Source of the DNA: Rossellomorea marisflavi
GTDB lineage: Bacteria > Bacillota > Bacilli > Bacillales > Bacillaceae_B
Assembly: GCF_009806575.1 (NCBI RefSeq)
Contig: NZ_CP047095.1
Coordinates: 1,616,001-1,680,000 of the forward strand
Length of the DNA: 64,000 bases
Reading direction: 5' to 3'
Notes under the pieces: model-generated
What the model saw: the letters and a program-made list of their open reading frames with translations, nothing else
Told to the model about the DNA's origin: nothing
Database searches by the model: none
Program-made: the position numbers and the translations under genes
Part shown: one piece after another, positions 37,426 to 47,322 of the stretch
How the letters are laid out: every line of letters begins with the position of its first letter
Numbering within the stretch: position 1 is the stretch's first letter

Positions 37426-38073
37426 ATGAACCATTGGGAACAGTTTTTAGCTCCGTATAAACAGGCGGTTGACGAATTGAAGGTAAAGCTGAAAGGGATG
37501 CGGGGAGAGTATGAAAAATACAGCATCCATTCGCCCATTGAGTTTGTCACGGGCAGGGTGAAGCCGATTGCCAGCATCCTGGATAAAGCGAACAAAAAAG
37601 GAATCAGGCTCTCTGCGATCCAGCAGGAGATGCAGGATATTGCCGGACTGAGGATGATGTGCCAGTTCGTTGAAGATATCCATGTGGTAGTGGAGAAGCT
37701 CCGTGCAAGGAAGGACTTTACCATCATCGAGGAACGTGACTACGTGACCCATAAAAAGCCGAGCGGCTACCGCTCCTATCACATCGTCATCGATTACCCG
37801 GTGCAGACCATTCACGGGGAAGTGAATATCCTGGCGGAAATCCAGATCAGGACCCTGTCCATGAACTTCTGGGCAACAATCGAGCACTCATTGAACTATA
37901 AGTATAGCGGCCAGATCCCGGAAGAAATCAGACATAGGCTGCAAGGTGCTGCAGAAGCTGCTTTCCGCCTTGATGAAGAGATGAGCCTCATCAGGGAAGA
38001 GATACAGGAAGCACAGGTCATTTTTACGAACAAAACGGAAAAGGACCAGCGAGGGAGACCCAGCGGGACTTGA
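37426..38073 (+). CDS. relQ: Small alarmone synthetase RelQ (YjbM/SasB)
   Basis: A 215-residue (p)ppGpp synthetase with only the RelA/SpoT synthetase domain: [37 protein letters not shown] and [23 protein letters not shown]. No hydrolase, TGS or ACT domains, as expected for SAS1/RelQ. It makes alarmones from ATP and GTP/GDP without ribosomes. Ribosome site AGGAGGTG. nadK starts 7 bases after its stop. Confidence 0.95.
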   Translation: MNHWEQFLAPYKQAVDELKVKLKGMRGEYEKYSIHSPIEFVTGRVKPIASILDKANKKGIRLSAIQQEMQDIAGLRMMCQFVEDIHVVVEKLRARKDFTIIEERDYVTHKKPSGYRSYHIVIDYPVQTIHGEVNILAEIQIRTLSMNFWATIEHSLNYKYSGQIPEEIRHRLQGAAEAAFRLDEEMSLIREEIQEAQVIFTNKTEKDQRGRPSGT

Positions 38074-38086
38074 AAGGGGTATGAGT

Positions 38087-38881
38087 ATGAAGTTCGCGAT
38101 CACGTCAAAAGGTGATTCCAAATCCAATACGTTGATGCATAAAATGAGAACCTATCTTCAAGATTTCAATCTTACATATGATGAAGACCAACCCGACATC
38201 GTCATCTCCGTCGGTGGTGACGGCACCCTCCTCTACGCCTTTCACCGCTATCGTTCGAGACTTGATAAGACGGCTTTCGTCGGTGTGCATACCGGACACT
38301 TGGGCTTTTACGCCGATTGGGTGCCTGAGGAGATCGAAAAGCTTGTCATCGCCATTGCAAAGACTCCGTATCAAGTGATTGAGTACCCTCTACTCGAGAC
38401 GATCATCCGCTATCAGCACGGTGGGAAGGAAACGAGGTATCTTGCCCTCAATGAATCCACCGTCAAAAGTGTCGAAGGGACTCTTGTCATGGATGTAGAA
38501 ATCCGCGGTCAGCACTTTGAACGCTTTCGCGGGGACGGGCTGTGCCTTTCCACGCCTTCCGGAAGTACGGCCTACAACAAAGCCCTTGGCGGCGCCATCA
38601 TCCATCCGTCAATCCCTGCGATTCAGTTCGCTGAAATGGCGTCCATCAACAATCGCGTCTTCAGGACGATCGGTTCGCCGCTCATCCTCCCGGCCCATCA
38701 TACATGCATGCTGAAGCCGGTTAACGGACCAGACTTCCTCGTCACGATCGATCACTTATCCCTGCTTCACAAAGATGTGAAGAGCATTCAGTATCGCGTG
38801 GCCGATGAGAAGATCCGGTTTGCGCGCTTCAGGCCGTTCCCGTTCTGGAAACGGGTGCATGACTCCTTTGTGTCGGACTGA
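38087..38881 (+). CDS. nadK: NAD kinase (NadK/PpnKA)
   Basis: A 264-residue NAD kinase making NADP. The [11 protein letters not shown] motif, the NE...[27 protein letters not shown] motif and the [15 protein letters not shown]-terminus are all present. I prefer ATG at 38087 to the one at 38081, because AAAGGGG lies too close to the first. Within the relQ-nadK-yjbO operon. Confidence 0.95.
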   Translation: MKFAITSKGDSKSNTLMHKMRTYLQDFNLTYDEDQPDIVISVGGDGTLLYAFHRYRSRLDKTAFVGVHTGHLGFYADWVPEEIEKLVIAIAKTPYQVIEYPLLETIIRYQHGGKETRYLALNESTVKSVEGTLVMDVEIRGQHFERFRGDGLCLSTPSGSTAYNKALGGAIIHPSIPAIQFAEMASINNRVFRTIGSPLILPAHHTCMLKPVNGPDFLVTIDHLSLLHKDVKSIQYRVADEKIRFARFRPFPFWKRVHDSFVSD

Positions 38882-38893
38882 CGGATCAAGATC

Positions 38894-39784
38894 ATGAAAC
38901 GATATGAAATGAGCTGGGTCATCGGGGAGGAGGACGAGGGGCGGCTCATGAAAGATTTCCTGAAGGATCATGAAATTTCCAAGCGCACCTTGACGGCGGT
39001 CAAATTCGAAGGCGGAGAGCTTAGCGTCAATGGAAGGCGGGAGGATGTGCGTTTTCGCTTACACACAGGTGACTGCCTCCGCGTCATCTTCCCGGTTGAA
39101 GACAGCTCCATCCTCCCGGAGCCCGTCCCATTGGAAGTCCTGTATGAAGATGATGACGTTCTCGTGGTTCACAAACCTTCGGGAATGAAGACCATCCCTT
39201 CGACCGATCAAGCAGGTGGAACATTGGCGAATGCGATCAGGTTCCATTACATGGACACTGGCGTCGCATCCACTGTCCATATCGTCACAAGGCTTGATAA
39301 AGATACTTCGGGGATCGTGCTGGTGGCAAAGCACCGACATATTCACCATCTCTTCACGCTGAGTCAGAAGCAGGGGAACGTTAGCAGGGAGTATGAAGCC
39401 ATTGCTCACGGGGTGTTTACAGATACAGAAGGGGTCATCGAAGCTCCCATCGGAAGGAAAGAGACCAGCATCATCGAACGGATGGTCCGCGAAGACGGCC
39501 GCCATGCCAAAACCCGATACCGGGTCGAGAAGCAGTACGGAGCCTATGCCTATTTGAGACTGCAGCTCGAGACCGGGAGGACCCATCAGATCAGGGTGCA
39601 TCTATCCCATATCGGGCACCCTCTGGAAGGGGACGATCTTTACGGCGGCTCGCTTGATCGTATAAAGAGGCAGGCACTCCATTGCAGCCGCCTTACCTTT
39701 TTTCATCCGGTGAAACAACGCGAGCTGACCTTTCACTGTCCGCTGCCTCAAGATATGAGTCGGTTGGTGGATCAAGGTTCATAA
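38894..39784 (+). CDS. yjbO: RluA-family pseudouridine synthase (YjbO)
   Basis: A 296-residue RNA pseudouridine synthase: S4-like N-terminal region (about 15-60), then catalytic domain with VHIVTRLDKDTSGIVLVAK, Asp in RLDKDTSG being the nucleophile, and GRTHQIRVHLSHIGHPLEGD. Follows nadK by 12 bases. The site in rRNA or tRNA cannot be told. Confidence 0.93.
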   Translation: MKRYEMSWVIGEEDEGRLMKDFLKDHEISKRTLTAVKFEGGELSVNGRREDVRFRLHTGDCLRVIFPVEDSSILPEPVPLEVLYEDDDVLVVHKPSGMKTIPSTDQAGGTLANAIRFHYMDTGVASTVHIVTRLDKDTSGIVLVAKHRHIHHLFTLSQKQGNVSREYEAIAHGVFTDTEGVIEAPIGRKETSIIERMVREDGRHAKTRYRVEKQYGAYAYLRLQLETGRTHQIRVHLSHIGHPLEGDDLYGGSLDRIKRQALHCSRLTFFHPVKQRELTFHCPLPQDMSRLVDQGS

Positions 39785-39787
39785 TAA

Positions 39788-39820
39788 GAGCGAGAGCCCC
39801 GTGGCCCTCGCTCTTTTTTA
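39788..39820. terminator. Bidirectional terminator, yjbO / prpE
   Basis: GAGCGAGAGCC and GGCCCTCGCTC pair around CCGT, with six T on the forward side; it reaches the prpE stop. Confidence 0.88.
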
Positions 39821-40549
39821 GTAACATGTGAATTTTGTCGGGATCGATGGCATCGTGGAAGGCACACTGACCGTCTCGAGTTCCGGGTAGCGGAACGCGG
39901 TGAGGCGTCCACCAAAGACCGCACCGGTGTCGATATTGACTGTGCGATGGATCATTCTTGGCTCTGGGACGGGTGTATGACCATAAACAATCCAGGCATC
40001 ACCATGATAGTCCCTGGCCCAGTCCCTCCTGACGGGAGTCCCGTCGGGATTCCGTTCCCCGGTGATGTCTCCGTACAGAACGAAGGTCCTGATTTTTTTA
40101 TTTTTCCTCCCGATCCATTCCTCCTTCATCCCTGCGTGGGCAAGGATCAGTCTCCCTCCATCTAGTACATCGTAGAGAGGGGCGTCTTCGTACAAGGCCA
40201 GGAATTTCTTCTTGATCGCTTCCTGCTTCGAAGGTGAGGAGGATGCCCACTCTGCGACCGTTGTCTCCAGCCCATGCCGTATCTGAACGTCATGACCGAG
40301 GAAATAGCGGTACAATTTATCGCAGTGGTTCCCGGGTACATACCTTGCTTTCCCCTGTGAGCAGAGAGCAGCCACAAGGTCGATGGTGTCGAGTGATCGC
40401 GGCCCCCTGTCGGTAAGGTCCCCGATGAAGGCGAGCTGTCGTTCCGGATGAACAGGGATTTCGCCTGCCCAAGTGTATCCAAGTTTTTCAATCAGTGTTG
40501 TCAATTCCTCATAGCACCCGTGTATATCCCCGATGATATCCAGTTTCAT
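39818..40549 (-). CDS. prpE: Metallophosphatase PrpE
   Basis: A 243-residue PPP-type metallophosphatase: GDIHGCYEE (7-15), [10 protein letters not shown] and GNHCDKL mark the two-metal site. B. subtilis PrpE has protein-tyrosine phosphatase and diadenosine tetraphosphate hydrolase activity and affects spore germination. Reverse to mgtE. ATG follows AAAGGAG. Confidence 0.93.
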   Translation of the reverse strand: MKLDIIGDIHGCYEELTTLIEKLGYTWAGEIPVHPERQLAFIGDLTDRGPRSLDTIDLVAALCSQGKARYVPGNHCDKLYRYFLGHDVQIRHGLETTVAEWASSSPSKQEAIKKKFLALYEDAPLYDVLDGGRLILAHAGMKEEWIGRKNKKIRTFVLYGDITGERNPDGTPVRRDWARDYHGDAWIVYGHTPVPEPRMIHRTVNIDTGAVFGGRLTAFRYPELETVSVPSTMPSIPTKFTCY

Positions 40550-40736
40550 GTCAGTCAGCTCCTTTTTGCTTTTCTTTTTATTGAAATTATGCCATATTAA
40601 TGGTTCAGTGTTTCACATATACGATCGGACCGCAGGATTTCAAGAAAAAGGATGTCATTTTGAAGGCGACAAGAACTGAAGGATTTGCTAGTATTAATAC
40701 GATAAAGATACATGTGATAGGAAGAAGGTGTGTTCA

Positions 40737-42137
40737 ATGACTGATACCACACAAGATCAGGAAAGAGACAAAGACAAACAAAATGATAGGGAAATGTTCG
40801 ATGAAGAACTTCTGATCAGGGCGCTTGAAGAGGAGAATATGGATCTCTTCCGTTCGGAGTTCATTGAACTGCACTCGTATGATCAGGCGACATTCTTTGC
40901 ACGGGTGGAGGAGGGATTGAGGGCCCGCCTCTATCACTACCTATCCCCTGAGGAAATGGCAGAGCTATTCGAAAGTCTTGATATCGAAGAAGAAGATTAT
41001 CAGGATATCCTTGCCGAAATGAATCCTTCTTATGCAGCTGAAATGCTCTCCCATATGTATACGGATGATGCGGTCGATGTATTGAACGAGCTGGATAAGG
41101 AACAGGTGGTCAGCTATTTGACCATCATGGATGATGAATCGGCGAAAGAAATCAAAGAACTCCTGCACTATGAAGAATACACCGCCGGTAGTATCATGAC
41201 CACGGAATTCGTAGCCATCAGCAAAAATCAGACGGTGCGGTCAGCCATGTATATCTTGAAGAACGAAGCGCCGAACGCGGAGACCATCTACTATATCTAT
41301 GTCATTGACGACGATAAAAAGCTCGTAGGGGTCATTTCCCTCCGTGACCTTATCATCAGTCACGATGATGTGATGATCTCAGAGATCATGAGCGAACGTG
41401 TCATGTCTGTAGGCGTCAGTGAAGACCAAGAGGCAGTAGCAAGACAAATGAAGGATTACGATTTCCTTGCCCTGCCCGTTGTGGATTTCCAGCAGCATCT
41501 CCTCGGGATCATCACCGTCGATGACATCATGGATGTTATGGAAGAAGAGGCATCCGATGACTACTCCAAGCTCGCCGGGATCTCTGATCTGGATTCTATC
41601 GACCAGAATCCATTCAGTGCAGCTAAGAAAAGGCTGCCGTGGCTCATTGCCCTTTTGTTCCTCGGAATGTTTACCGCAAGCCTCATCAGCCGGTTCGAGG
41701 ACACCCTTGCCGTCGTACCGGTCCTTGCCATCTTCATTCCGGTCATTTCAGGCATGTCCGGTAACACGGGCACACAGGCCCTGGCCGTCGCGGTTCGCGG
41801 GATTGCAACGGGAGATATTGAAAAAGAAAGCAGATGGTCCCTTATCATGCGTGAAGCAGGGACCGGTCTGATCACGGGTACCACATGCGGTGTCGGTATC
41901 AGCATCATCGTGTACGTGTGGAAGGGTGAGTTCTTCCTCGGACTGGTCATCGGGGTATCCCTGCTCATCTCCCTATTCGTAGCGACGCTTGCCGGGATCC
42001 TTGTCCCGCTCGTGATGCATAAGCTCAAAGTCGATCCTGCGGTTGCGTCGGGGCCGTTCATCACTACGATTAATGATATCATTTCGATTTTGATTTACTT
42101 CGGCCTCGCCACCATCTTCATGAGCTACCTACTATAA
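40737..42137 (+). CDS. mgtE: Magnesium transporter MgtE
   Basis: A 466-residue Mg2+ channel: acidic N-domain (about 20-130), two CBS domains (about 135-255) acting as Mg sensor, and five membrane helices from about 300, with PVISGMSGNTGTQALAVAVRG lining the pore. ATG at 40737 follows GAAGAAGGTG; a longer reading starts at 40728. No M-box leader is visible in the 190 bases before it. yjbQ follows after 24 bases. Confidence 0.94.
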   Translation: MTDTTQDQERDKDKQNDREMFDEELLIRALEEENMDLFRSEFIELHSYDQATFFARVEEGLRARLYHYLSPEEMAELFESLDIEEEDYQDILAEMNPSYAAEMLSHMYTDDAVDVLNELDKEQVVSYLTIMDDESAKEIKELLHYEEYTAGSIMTTEFVAISKNQTVRSAMYILKNEAPNAETIYYIYVIDDDKKLVGVISLRDLIISHDDVMISEIMSERVMSVGVSEDQEAVARQMKDYDFLALPVVDFQQHLLGIITVDDIMDVMEEEASDDYSKLAGISDLDSIDQNPFSAAKKRLPWLIALLFLGMFTASLISRFEDTLAVVPVLAIFIPVISGMSGNTGTQALAVAVRGIATGDIEKESRWSLIMREAGTGLITGTTCGVGISIIVYVWKGEFFLGLVIGVSLLISLFVATLAGILVPLVMHKLKVDPAVASGPFITTINDIISILIYFGLATIFMSYLL

Positions 42138-42161
42138 ATATAGATAAGGGGGAGAATTAGA

Positions 42162-44024
42162 ATGGAACAACATGCATCTGTTACGTCCTTGGTCATCGTG
42201 ATCCTGGTGGCGTTTTTGACACCCATCCTGCTCCATAAGTTCAAACTCAACTTCATCCCCGTGGTCATCGCAGAGATCATCGTCGGATTGATCATCGGTA
42301 AAAGCGGATTTGATATTGTCCATCAGGACATGTGGCTTGAGACGCTTTCGACCTTGGGATTCATTTTCCTTATGTTCCTCAGTGGACTGGAAATTGATTT
42401 CACCGCTTTCTCAGGCGGCAAGAAGAAAAAGGCTTTACTGCCGAACGGGAAGGAAGAGCCGAACAGGCTGAGGGTAGCCATGATCATATTCCTGGGTATC
42501 TTTGCGGTCTCCCTTGGACTCTCCTATCTCTTCGTTTGGTTCGGTTTGATCAATAATGCGTTCCTCATGACCCTCATCATCTCGACCATCTCTTTGGGAG
42601 TGGTGGTACCGACGTTGAAAGAGGCCCATATCATGAAGACCGCAATCGGTCAGATCATCCTCCTGGTAGCGGTCATCGCCGATCTTGTGACGATGATCCT
42701 GCTTGCCGTATTCGTCTCCCTATACGGGGACGGCCAGGGAAGCATGTGGCTCCTTCTCATCCTCTTCGGTGTAGGGATCCTGCTGTACTTCCTTGCAAAA
42801 CGACTTAAAAATAATCCGTTCATCAGGAGTCTATCGACAGGTACCGTCCAAATCGGTACCCGGGCGGTATTCACGCTCATCATCGTCCTGGTGGCCATTT
42901 CTGAAACCGTCGGGGCAGAGAATATCCTCGGAGCGTTCCTGGCTGGAGTACTTGTTTCACTCCTAGCACCCAACCAGGAAATGGTCCATAAGCTTGACTC
43001 TTTCGGCTACGGGTTCCTCATTCCGATCTTCTTCGTGATGATCGGGGTCGAACTGGACCTCTGGACGCTGCTGAGCGACAAGAAAATGCTCCTGTTGATT
43101 CCGCTGCTGTTACTTGCTTTCTTTATCTCGAAAGTGGTGCCGGTGTACTTCCTGAAGTATTGGTATGACACGAAGACGACTCTTGCTTCTGCATTCCTTC
43201 TGACCTCGACCCTTTCCCTCGTGATCGCGGCAGCGAAGATTGCGGAGCGAATTGAGATCATCACTCCCCAGATGAGTGGAACATTGATCCTTGTCGCCGT
43301 CATTGCCTGCATCATCACGCCGATCTTCTTCAAGAAGCTATTCCCGAAGGAAAATGCCGCAGAGAAGAAGCTGAAGGTTTCATTCCTTGGTGCCAACCAG
43401 CTGACGATGCCGGTATCAAGGGAACTCCAATCTTCCCTGTATGAACCGGTCCTTTATCATACTAGGCAGGACAAATCGGAACAGACGATCGCAGACTCGC
43501 TGTTCACCATCAATGAAATCGAGAATTATGATTCTTCGACCATTGAAGCGCTGGGGATATTTGAATCGGATATCCTCGTCATCTCCACCGGAGATGAAGC
43601 CCTCAATGCCTCATTAGCCGTTGAAGCGAAAGGAAAAGGGGTGGACAGGGTAATCGTCCGGGCCGAGAGTGCAGATCTTCATGAAGATCTGAGGGAAAAG
43701 GAAATTGAGGTCTATTCCGTCTTCCTGTCCACGAAGGCACTTCTCCGGGCTCTGATCGAATCACCGTCCGTACTCAATATCCTTACCAATCAGGAAACGT
43801 CGCTATACGAAATCCGGATGCTGAATCATCAGTTCGAGGGCATGTCCCTCAGACAGTTCCCGTTCACCGGGGATGTGATTTTTGTCAGGATATTCCGCGG
43901 CAAGGATTCCATCGTTCCCCATGGCGATACAGAGCTTCATATGAATGATCGCCTGATCGTCACCGGATCGAAAGAATATGTGGATGAATTGAAAAGAGAA
44001 TTGGAATTCTGTGAAGACTGCTGA
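42162..44024 (+). CDS. yjbQ: CPA2 monovalent cation/proton antiporter (YjbQ)
   Basis: A 620-residue antiporter of the KefB/CPA2 group: about twelve membrane helices to residue 390, then a cytosolic RCK-like region and a TrkA_C domain (about 535-615). The residues LGAFLAGVLVSLL resemble the ion-binding helix. It replaces or exports K+ or Na+; the ion is inferred. Ribosome site AAGGGGGAG. Coupled to mgtE here, but in B. subtilis only next to prpE. Confidence 0.92.
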   Translation: MEQHASVTSLVIVILVAFLTPILLHKFKLNFIPVVIAEIIVGLIIGKSGFDIVHQDMWLETLSTLGFIFLMFLSGLEIDFTAFSGGKKKKALLPNGKEEPNRLRVAMIIFLGIFAVSLGLSYLFVWFGLINNAFLMTLIISTISLGVVVPTLKEAHIMKTAIGQIILLVAVIADLVTMILLAVFVSLYGDGQGSMWLLLILFGVGILLYFLAKRLKNNPFIRSLSTGTVQIGTRAVFTLIIVLVAISETVGAENILGAFLAGVLVSLLAPNQEMVHKLDSFGYGFLIPIFFVMIGVELDLWTLLSDKKMLLLIPLLLLAFFISKVVPVYFLKYWYDTKTTLASAFLLTSTLSLVIAAAKIAERIEIITPQMSGTLILVAVIACIITPIFFKKLFPKENAAEKKLKVSFLGANQLTMPVSRELQSSLYEPVLYHTRQDKSEQTIADSLFTINEIENYDSSTIEALGIFESDILVISTGDEALNASLAVEAKGKGVDRVIVRAESADLHEDLREKEIEVYSVFLSTKALLRALIESPSVLNILTNQETSLYEIRMLNHQFEGMSLRQFPFTGDVIFVRIFRGKDSIVPHGDTELHMNDRLIVTGSKEYVDELKRELEFCEDC

Positions 44025-44032
44025 ACACATTG

Positions 44033-44070
44033 GAACTTCCCATGCTATATGCTGGGAAGTTCTTTTTTTA
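44033..44070 (+). terminator. Terminator after yjbQ
   Basis: GAACTTCCC and GGGAAGTTC pair across a 12-base loop; seven T follow. Confidence 0.85.
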
Positions 44071-44133
44071 TCTCATTAGACAATGGATATCACTATGTTT
44101 AGAATGAACGTATAACCAATAGGAGGTGTTCTC

Positions 44134-44619
44134 ATGTGGAGAGAGAATGTGAAGACCATACGAAGTGAATTGATCGACAGCTTTCATGAAGCAGGAGAAG
44201 ATAAACTGAATGAAAAGCCTGCGAAAGGGGAGTGGAGCATTGCGCAAGTCGTCCTTCATCTGGCCGGGGCGGAAACGCGTTTCATGGAGCTGGCACTGCG
44301 CTCCGCCACTGAACACAGGGAGAAGGGAGAAAAGGTCGACCTTACAGTATTCGATGATCCCGCACATAAAATGATTGCTCCCATCGATCCGCCGGACGAG
44401 CACAAGACCTTTGACGAACTTCTCTCGGCCCTCCATGCCTCGAGGCAGCTGACGGAACGCCTGGAATTATCCTACACACCAGAAGAGCTTGAGGAGAAAA
44501 CAATGGACCACCACCGCTTCGGCATCATGCCCATTGAGCAGGTATTCGAACTGCTGGGCAGACACGAGAAACGGCACATCCGTCAGATCCAACGTATCAA
44601 GGACTTCACCCGAACCTGA
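44134..44619 (+). CDS. DinB-family protein
   Basis: A 161-residue four-helix DinB-like protein (DinB_2). The metal ligands are in LHLAGAETRF near residue 48 and HEKRHIRQIQRIK near the C-terminus. ATG follows AGGAGGTG. Many relatives are bacillithiol-dependent transferases or unknown; no partner gene is beside it. Confidence 0.86.
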   Translation: MWRENVKTIRSELIDSFHEAGEDKLNEKPAKGEWSIAQVVLHLAGAETRFMELALRSATEHREKGEKVDLTVFDDPAHKMIAPIDPPDEHKTFDELLSALHASRQLTERLELSYTPEELEEKTMDHHRFGIMPIEQVFELLGRHEKRHIRQIQRIKDFTRT

Positions 44620-44725
44620 AAGATTCCCGGCTGTCAGTGGGACCGGGGACATGAAGGGTTCCCCCTAGAATAGATGAAGATGCAAAGGCCAGATGGCCCA
44701 GCAGATAAACAATCGCGAACAAGGC

Positions 44726-44770
44726 TTTTCATTTTTAAGAATATCATGTAGAATTAGTATCAGGTACTAA
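44726..44770 (+). promoter_or_regulatory. fabI promoter with FapR operator
   Basis: TTAGTATCAGGTACTAA (44754-44770) is an almost perfect FapR palindrome. It lies directly after a promoter, TTTTCA (44726-44731), 17-base spacer, TAGAAT (44749-44754), overlapping its -10. Same logic as at fabH. Confidence 0.88.
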
Positions 44771-44798
44771 TAACATGTATTAAACAGGAGGATATTCA

Positions 44799-45575
44799 AT
44801 GACTCTTTCATTAAAGGGAAAAACATACGTCGTCATGGGAGTGGCGAATAAACGCAGCATCGCCTGGGGAATCGCCCGCTCACTTCACCAGTCGGGAGCA
44901 CGCTTGATCTTTACATACGCCGGTGAACGCTTTGAAAAAGGAGTAAGGGACCTGGCTTCCACACTCGAAGGCGGGGAAGATTCACTGATCCTCCCTTGTG
45001 ATGTGACAAGTGATGAAGATATCGACAAATGCTTCGCAACCATCAAGGAAGAAGTCGGAGTCATCCATGGCCTCGCTCACTGCATCGCATTCGCGAATAA
45101 GGAGGAGCTTGCCGGCGATTATATGAATACGACCCGCGACGGTTTCCTTCTCGCGCACAATATCAGCTCCTACTCATTGACTGCTGTCAGCAAGGCGGCA
45201 AAGGGGATCATGACCGAAGGCGGTAGCATCGTGGCCATGACCTACCTTGGAGGAGAAAGGGTCATGCAGAACTACAATGTCATGGGAGTGGCGAAAGCTT
45301 CCCTCGAGGCAAGCGTACGCTATCTTGCAAGCGACCTTGGTAAAGATGGAATCCGCGTCAACTCCATTTCTGCCGGTCCGATCCGCACCCTGTCTGCTAA
45401 AGGGGTGGGTGACTTCAACAGTATCCTGAGAGAAATTGAAGAGCGTGCACCTTTACGCCGCAACACGACTCAGGAAGAAGTAGGGGATGCGGCTGTATTC
45501 CTCTTCAGCGACTACTCAAGAGGAATCACCGGAGAAAATCTCCATGTAGATTCAGGTTATCACGTACTAGGATAA
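44799..45575 (+). CDS. fabI: Enoyl-ACP reductase FabI
   Basis: A 258-residue NAD(P)H-dependent enoyl-ACP reductase, last step of each elongation cycle and the triclosan target. MGVANKRSIAWGIA is the cofactor loop; catalytic Tyr and Lys are in MQNYNVMGVAKA (Tyr-x6-Lys). AGGAGGAT precedes ATG. Stands alone under FapR-type control, completing a regulon with fabH and fabF. Confidence 0.96.
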   Translation: MTLSLKGKTYVVMGVANKRSIAWGIARSLHQSGARLIFTYAGERFEKGVRDLASTLEGGEDSLILPCDVTSDEDIDKCFATIKEEVGVIHGLAHCIAFANKEELAGDYMNTTRDGFLLAHNISSYSLTAVSKAAKGIMTEGGSIVAMTYLGGERVMQNYNVMGVAKASLEASVRYLASDLGKDGIRVNSISAGPIRTLSAKGVGDFNSILREIEERAPLRRNTTQEEVGDAAVFLFSDYSRGITGENLHVDSGYHVLG

Positions 45576-45589
45576 TTACAGATATGATA

Positions 45590-45637
45590 AAAGAACCTTC
45601 ATCCCGGCGGAATCCGCCCGGATGAAGGTTCTTTCTT
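45590..45637 (+). terminator. Terminator after fabI
   Basis: AAGAACCTTCATCC and GGATGAAGGTTCTT, with an inner GGCGG/CCGCC pair, then TTCTTT. Confidence 0.88.
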
Positions 45638-45656
45638 TGCATTCTGCCGTGAAGAA

Positions 45657-45683
45657 ACACATGGGAGGGGTGTGCATACATAT
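45657..45683 (+). promoter_or_regulatory. Candidate sigma-K promoter of cotO
   Basis: AC (45657-45658), 16-base spacer, CATACATAT (45675-45683). It resembles the sigma-K pattern AC-N16-CATANNNTA with the last bases shifted. Late mother-cell expression fits a coat gene. Confidence 0.45.
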
Positions 45684-45710
45684 AAAAGTAGAACACAAGG
45701 AGGGATGAGT

Positions 45711-46145
45711 GTGAGGAAAGAAAAGAAGCCTCTGTTATATATCCAGCAGCCCCGCATGATCGATGTACGCAGCAATATGCAGAATACGTATAAAGGGTCG
45801 GCCAAGAGGGCCGAAACCAGGCCGAAACCCGTTGAACAAGTGAAGAAAGAGGAAGTGGAAGTGGAAGCTGTCATAGAGGAACCGACGGTGCTAACGACGG
45901 AATCCTATTTCCGGCCGCTGAAGCCATTCAGGGAAATGGACCTTGAAGGGAAAATCAGCTATCTGGAAGCGAGCATCATGGGGAGGGCTCCGTTTCCATG
46001 TGCATTTCAGACGGACACTGTTTCCTACAGAGGGGTACTCCGATCATCGGATACCAACACACTGACCATTAAGACCTTCCAAGGGGAAGACGTGGTGTTG
46101 GAAAAAAGAACAGTTAAAAACATCCAGATCATCGGATTGAAATAA
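45711..46145 (+). CDS. cotO: Spore coat protein CotO-like
   Basis: About 144 residues from GTG at 45711, chosen because AAGGAGGG lies seven bases upstream; ATG at 45705 is too close. The start RKEKKPLLYIQQPRM and the C-terminal region RPLKPFREMDLEGKISYLE...VSYRGVLRSS fit CotO, a coat morphogenetic protein. It is shorter than B. subtilis CotO, mainly in the charged middle. Convergent with cotZ. Confidence 0.8.
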   Translation: MRKEKKPLLYIQQPRMIDVRSNMQNTYKGSAKRAETRPKPVEQVKKEEVEVEAVIEEPTVLTTESYFRPLKPFREMDLEGKISYLEASIMGRAPFPCAFQTDTVSYRGVLRSSDTNTLTIKTFQGEDVVLEKRTVKNIQIIGLK

Positions 46146-46178
46146 AAAGAGCCAGGCGGTCACCCGACTGGCTCCTTC
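46144..46178. terminator. Bidirectional terminator, cotO / cotZ
   Basis: GAGCCAG and CTGGCTC pair across GCGGTCACCCGA; A5 precedes on the left. Confidence 0.7.
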
Positions 46179-46186
46179 CCTGTCAA

Positions 46187-46666
46187 TCAGTCACAAACTC
46201 CGTCCACTCTTACATCATCGATGCATTGGATGGCACAGAAGCAATCTAGATCAACTGTAATGCAATCCCCTGTCAGCTCATAGTAATAGTTATTGTGAAG
46301 ACCCATCATTTCATCTTCGGAATCAACATCTGCTCCGGAAGCATGAACCTTTTTCAATACTTGAAGGGTGGCACAACAGTCGTCGAATACGTTTTTGACA
46401 CGGAAGTATGGTGTTTTCCAGCAGTGGTGTTTAGGATGCACCTTGAAAAGGTCTCCTTTTTTGTTGTAGAGTTTGAAAACACGCGTGTTTGGTGCATTTC
46501 CGACAGGACTGATCAAAGACCCAAGCGGCTCAAGAAAGCAGTCGTTCTTACAATCGAAGCAATCTTGATCAGCTGCATCTTGGATATCTTTAATGGCGCG
46601 TACGGCTAGACAAACGCATCCTTTACTGGCACCGTGAATATCATCTTTTCTTTTTCCGCAACCCAT
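46187..46666 (-). CDS. cotZ: Cysteine-rich spore coat protein CotZ/CotY
   Basis: A 159-residue outer coat (crust) protein with many cysteines (MGCGKRKDD..., CVCLAV, CFDCKNDC, DDCC, CFCAIQC) able to form disulfide-linked sheets. The PNTRVFKLYNKKGDLFKV core matches CotY/CotZ. Only one copy here, whereas B. subtilis has both cotY and cotZ. ATG follows AAGGAGGAAA. Confidence 0.9.
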   Translation of the reverse strand: MGCGKRKDDIHGASKGCVCLAVRAIKDIQDAADQDCFDCKNDCFLEPLGSLISPVGNAPNTRVFKLYNKKGDLFKVHPKHHCWKTPYFRVKNVFDDCCATLQVLKKVHASGADVDSEDEMMGLHNNYYYELTGDCITVDLDCFCAIQCIDDVRVDGVCD

Positions 46667-46792
46667 AAGAAAATTTCCTCCTTAAATTGTTTTCATTACA
46701 CTACTAACATATTGACAGAACGGGTTTTGGGTCACGGACAAAAGCCCCTTTTGGGGAAAATAGGCAGAATCGAATGAAGGAGTGGGCGCTTT

Positions 46793-47149
46793 TTGAAGCT
46801 AACTGTTCTGGAATTGATCATCATGGGTCTGGCCGTATTCCGGCTTACCCACCTCATTGTATTTGATAAGATCACCGAATTCATCAGAAGTCCCTTTTTC
46901 AACGAGATTACAGAGGCGGATGAAAATGGCTTGGAGGAAGTCTATCTGGTTCCCAAAGAGGGGGGAATCAGAGGGTTTATCGGAGAGTTGTTATCATGCT
47001 ACTGGTGTACCGGCATATGGATGGCGTTTTTCTGCTACGGGGGATTCATCTTTTATCCTGTCGTATTCCAGCCGTTTCTCGCGATCATGGCGGTGGCGGG
47101 GATCGGAGCCATTCTTGAATCAGCCATTCAAAATTGGAAATCACGGTAG
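46793..47149 (+). CDS. yjcA: Sporulation membrane protein YjcA (DUF1360)
   Basis: 118 residues; hydrophobic start (LTVLELIIMGLAVFRLTHLIVFDKITEFIRSPF) and second helix pair after CYWCTGIWMAFFCY, the typical DUF1360 signature. Start TTG at 46793 with AAGGAG nine bases upstream. B. subtilis yjcA is a sporulation gene at the same place. Function unknown. Confidence 0.82.
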   Translation: MKLTVLELIIMGLAVFRLTHLIVFDKITEFIRSPFFNEITEADENGLEEVYLVPKEGGIRGFIGELLSCYWCTGIWMAFFCYGGFIFYPVVFQPFLAIMAVAGIGAILESAIQNWKSR

Positions 47150-47169
47150 GGATTAGGGAAACAGTGGAA

Positions 47170-47197
47170 ACAAGCAATGCATCATGCGCATATAATG
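47170..47197 (+). promoter_or_regulatory. Candidate sigma-K promoter for the 30-aa gene
   Basis: AC (47170-47171), 17-base spacer, CATATAATG (47189-47197), close to the sigma-K pattern. Confidence 0.4.
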
Positions 47198-47229
47198 GGA
47201 GTGGGAATGAACGAAAGGAGGATGGGGAA

Positions 47230-47322
47230 GTGAAGAAAACCCCTATACAGGTACCGCTCACCACCAATTCCACTCCGAAGAAAAAAGGCTGCGGGTGTGG
47301 ATCGAAAATCAAGAAGAACTAA
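47230..47322 (+). CDS. Small Cys/Gly/Lys peptide, 30 aa
   Basis: GTG at 47230 behind GAAAGGAGG encodes a 30-residue peptide ending KKKGCGCGSKIKKN. Clear ribosome site, own terminator and a sigma-K-like promoter. The CGCG motif suggests disulfide linkage in the spore coat; no family recognised. Confidence 0.65.
   Translation: MKKTPIQVPLTTNSTPKKKGCGCGSKIKKN

Noticed and set aside
40550..40736. Possible M-box riboswitch before mgtE
   Set aside because: The region is short and lacks the recognisable stems and conserved words.
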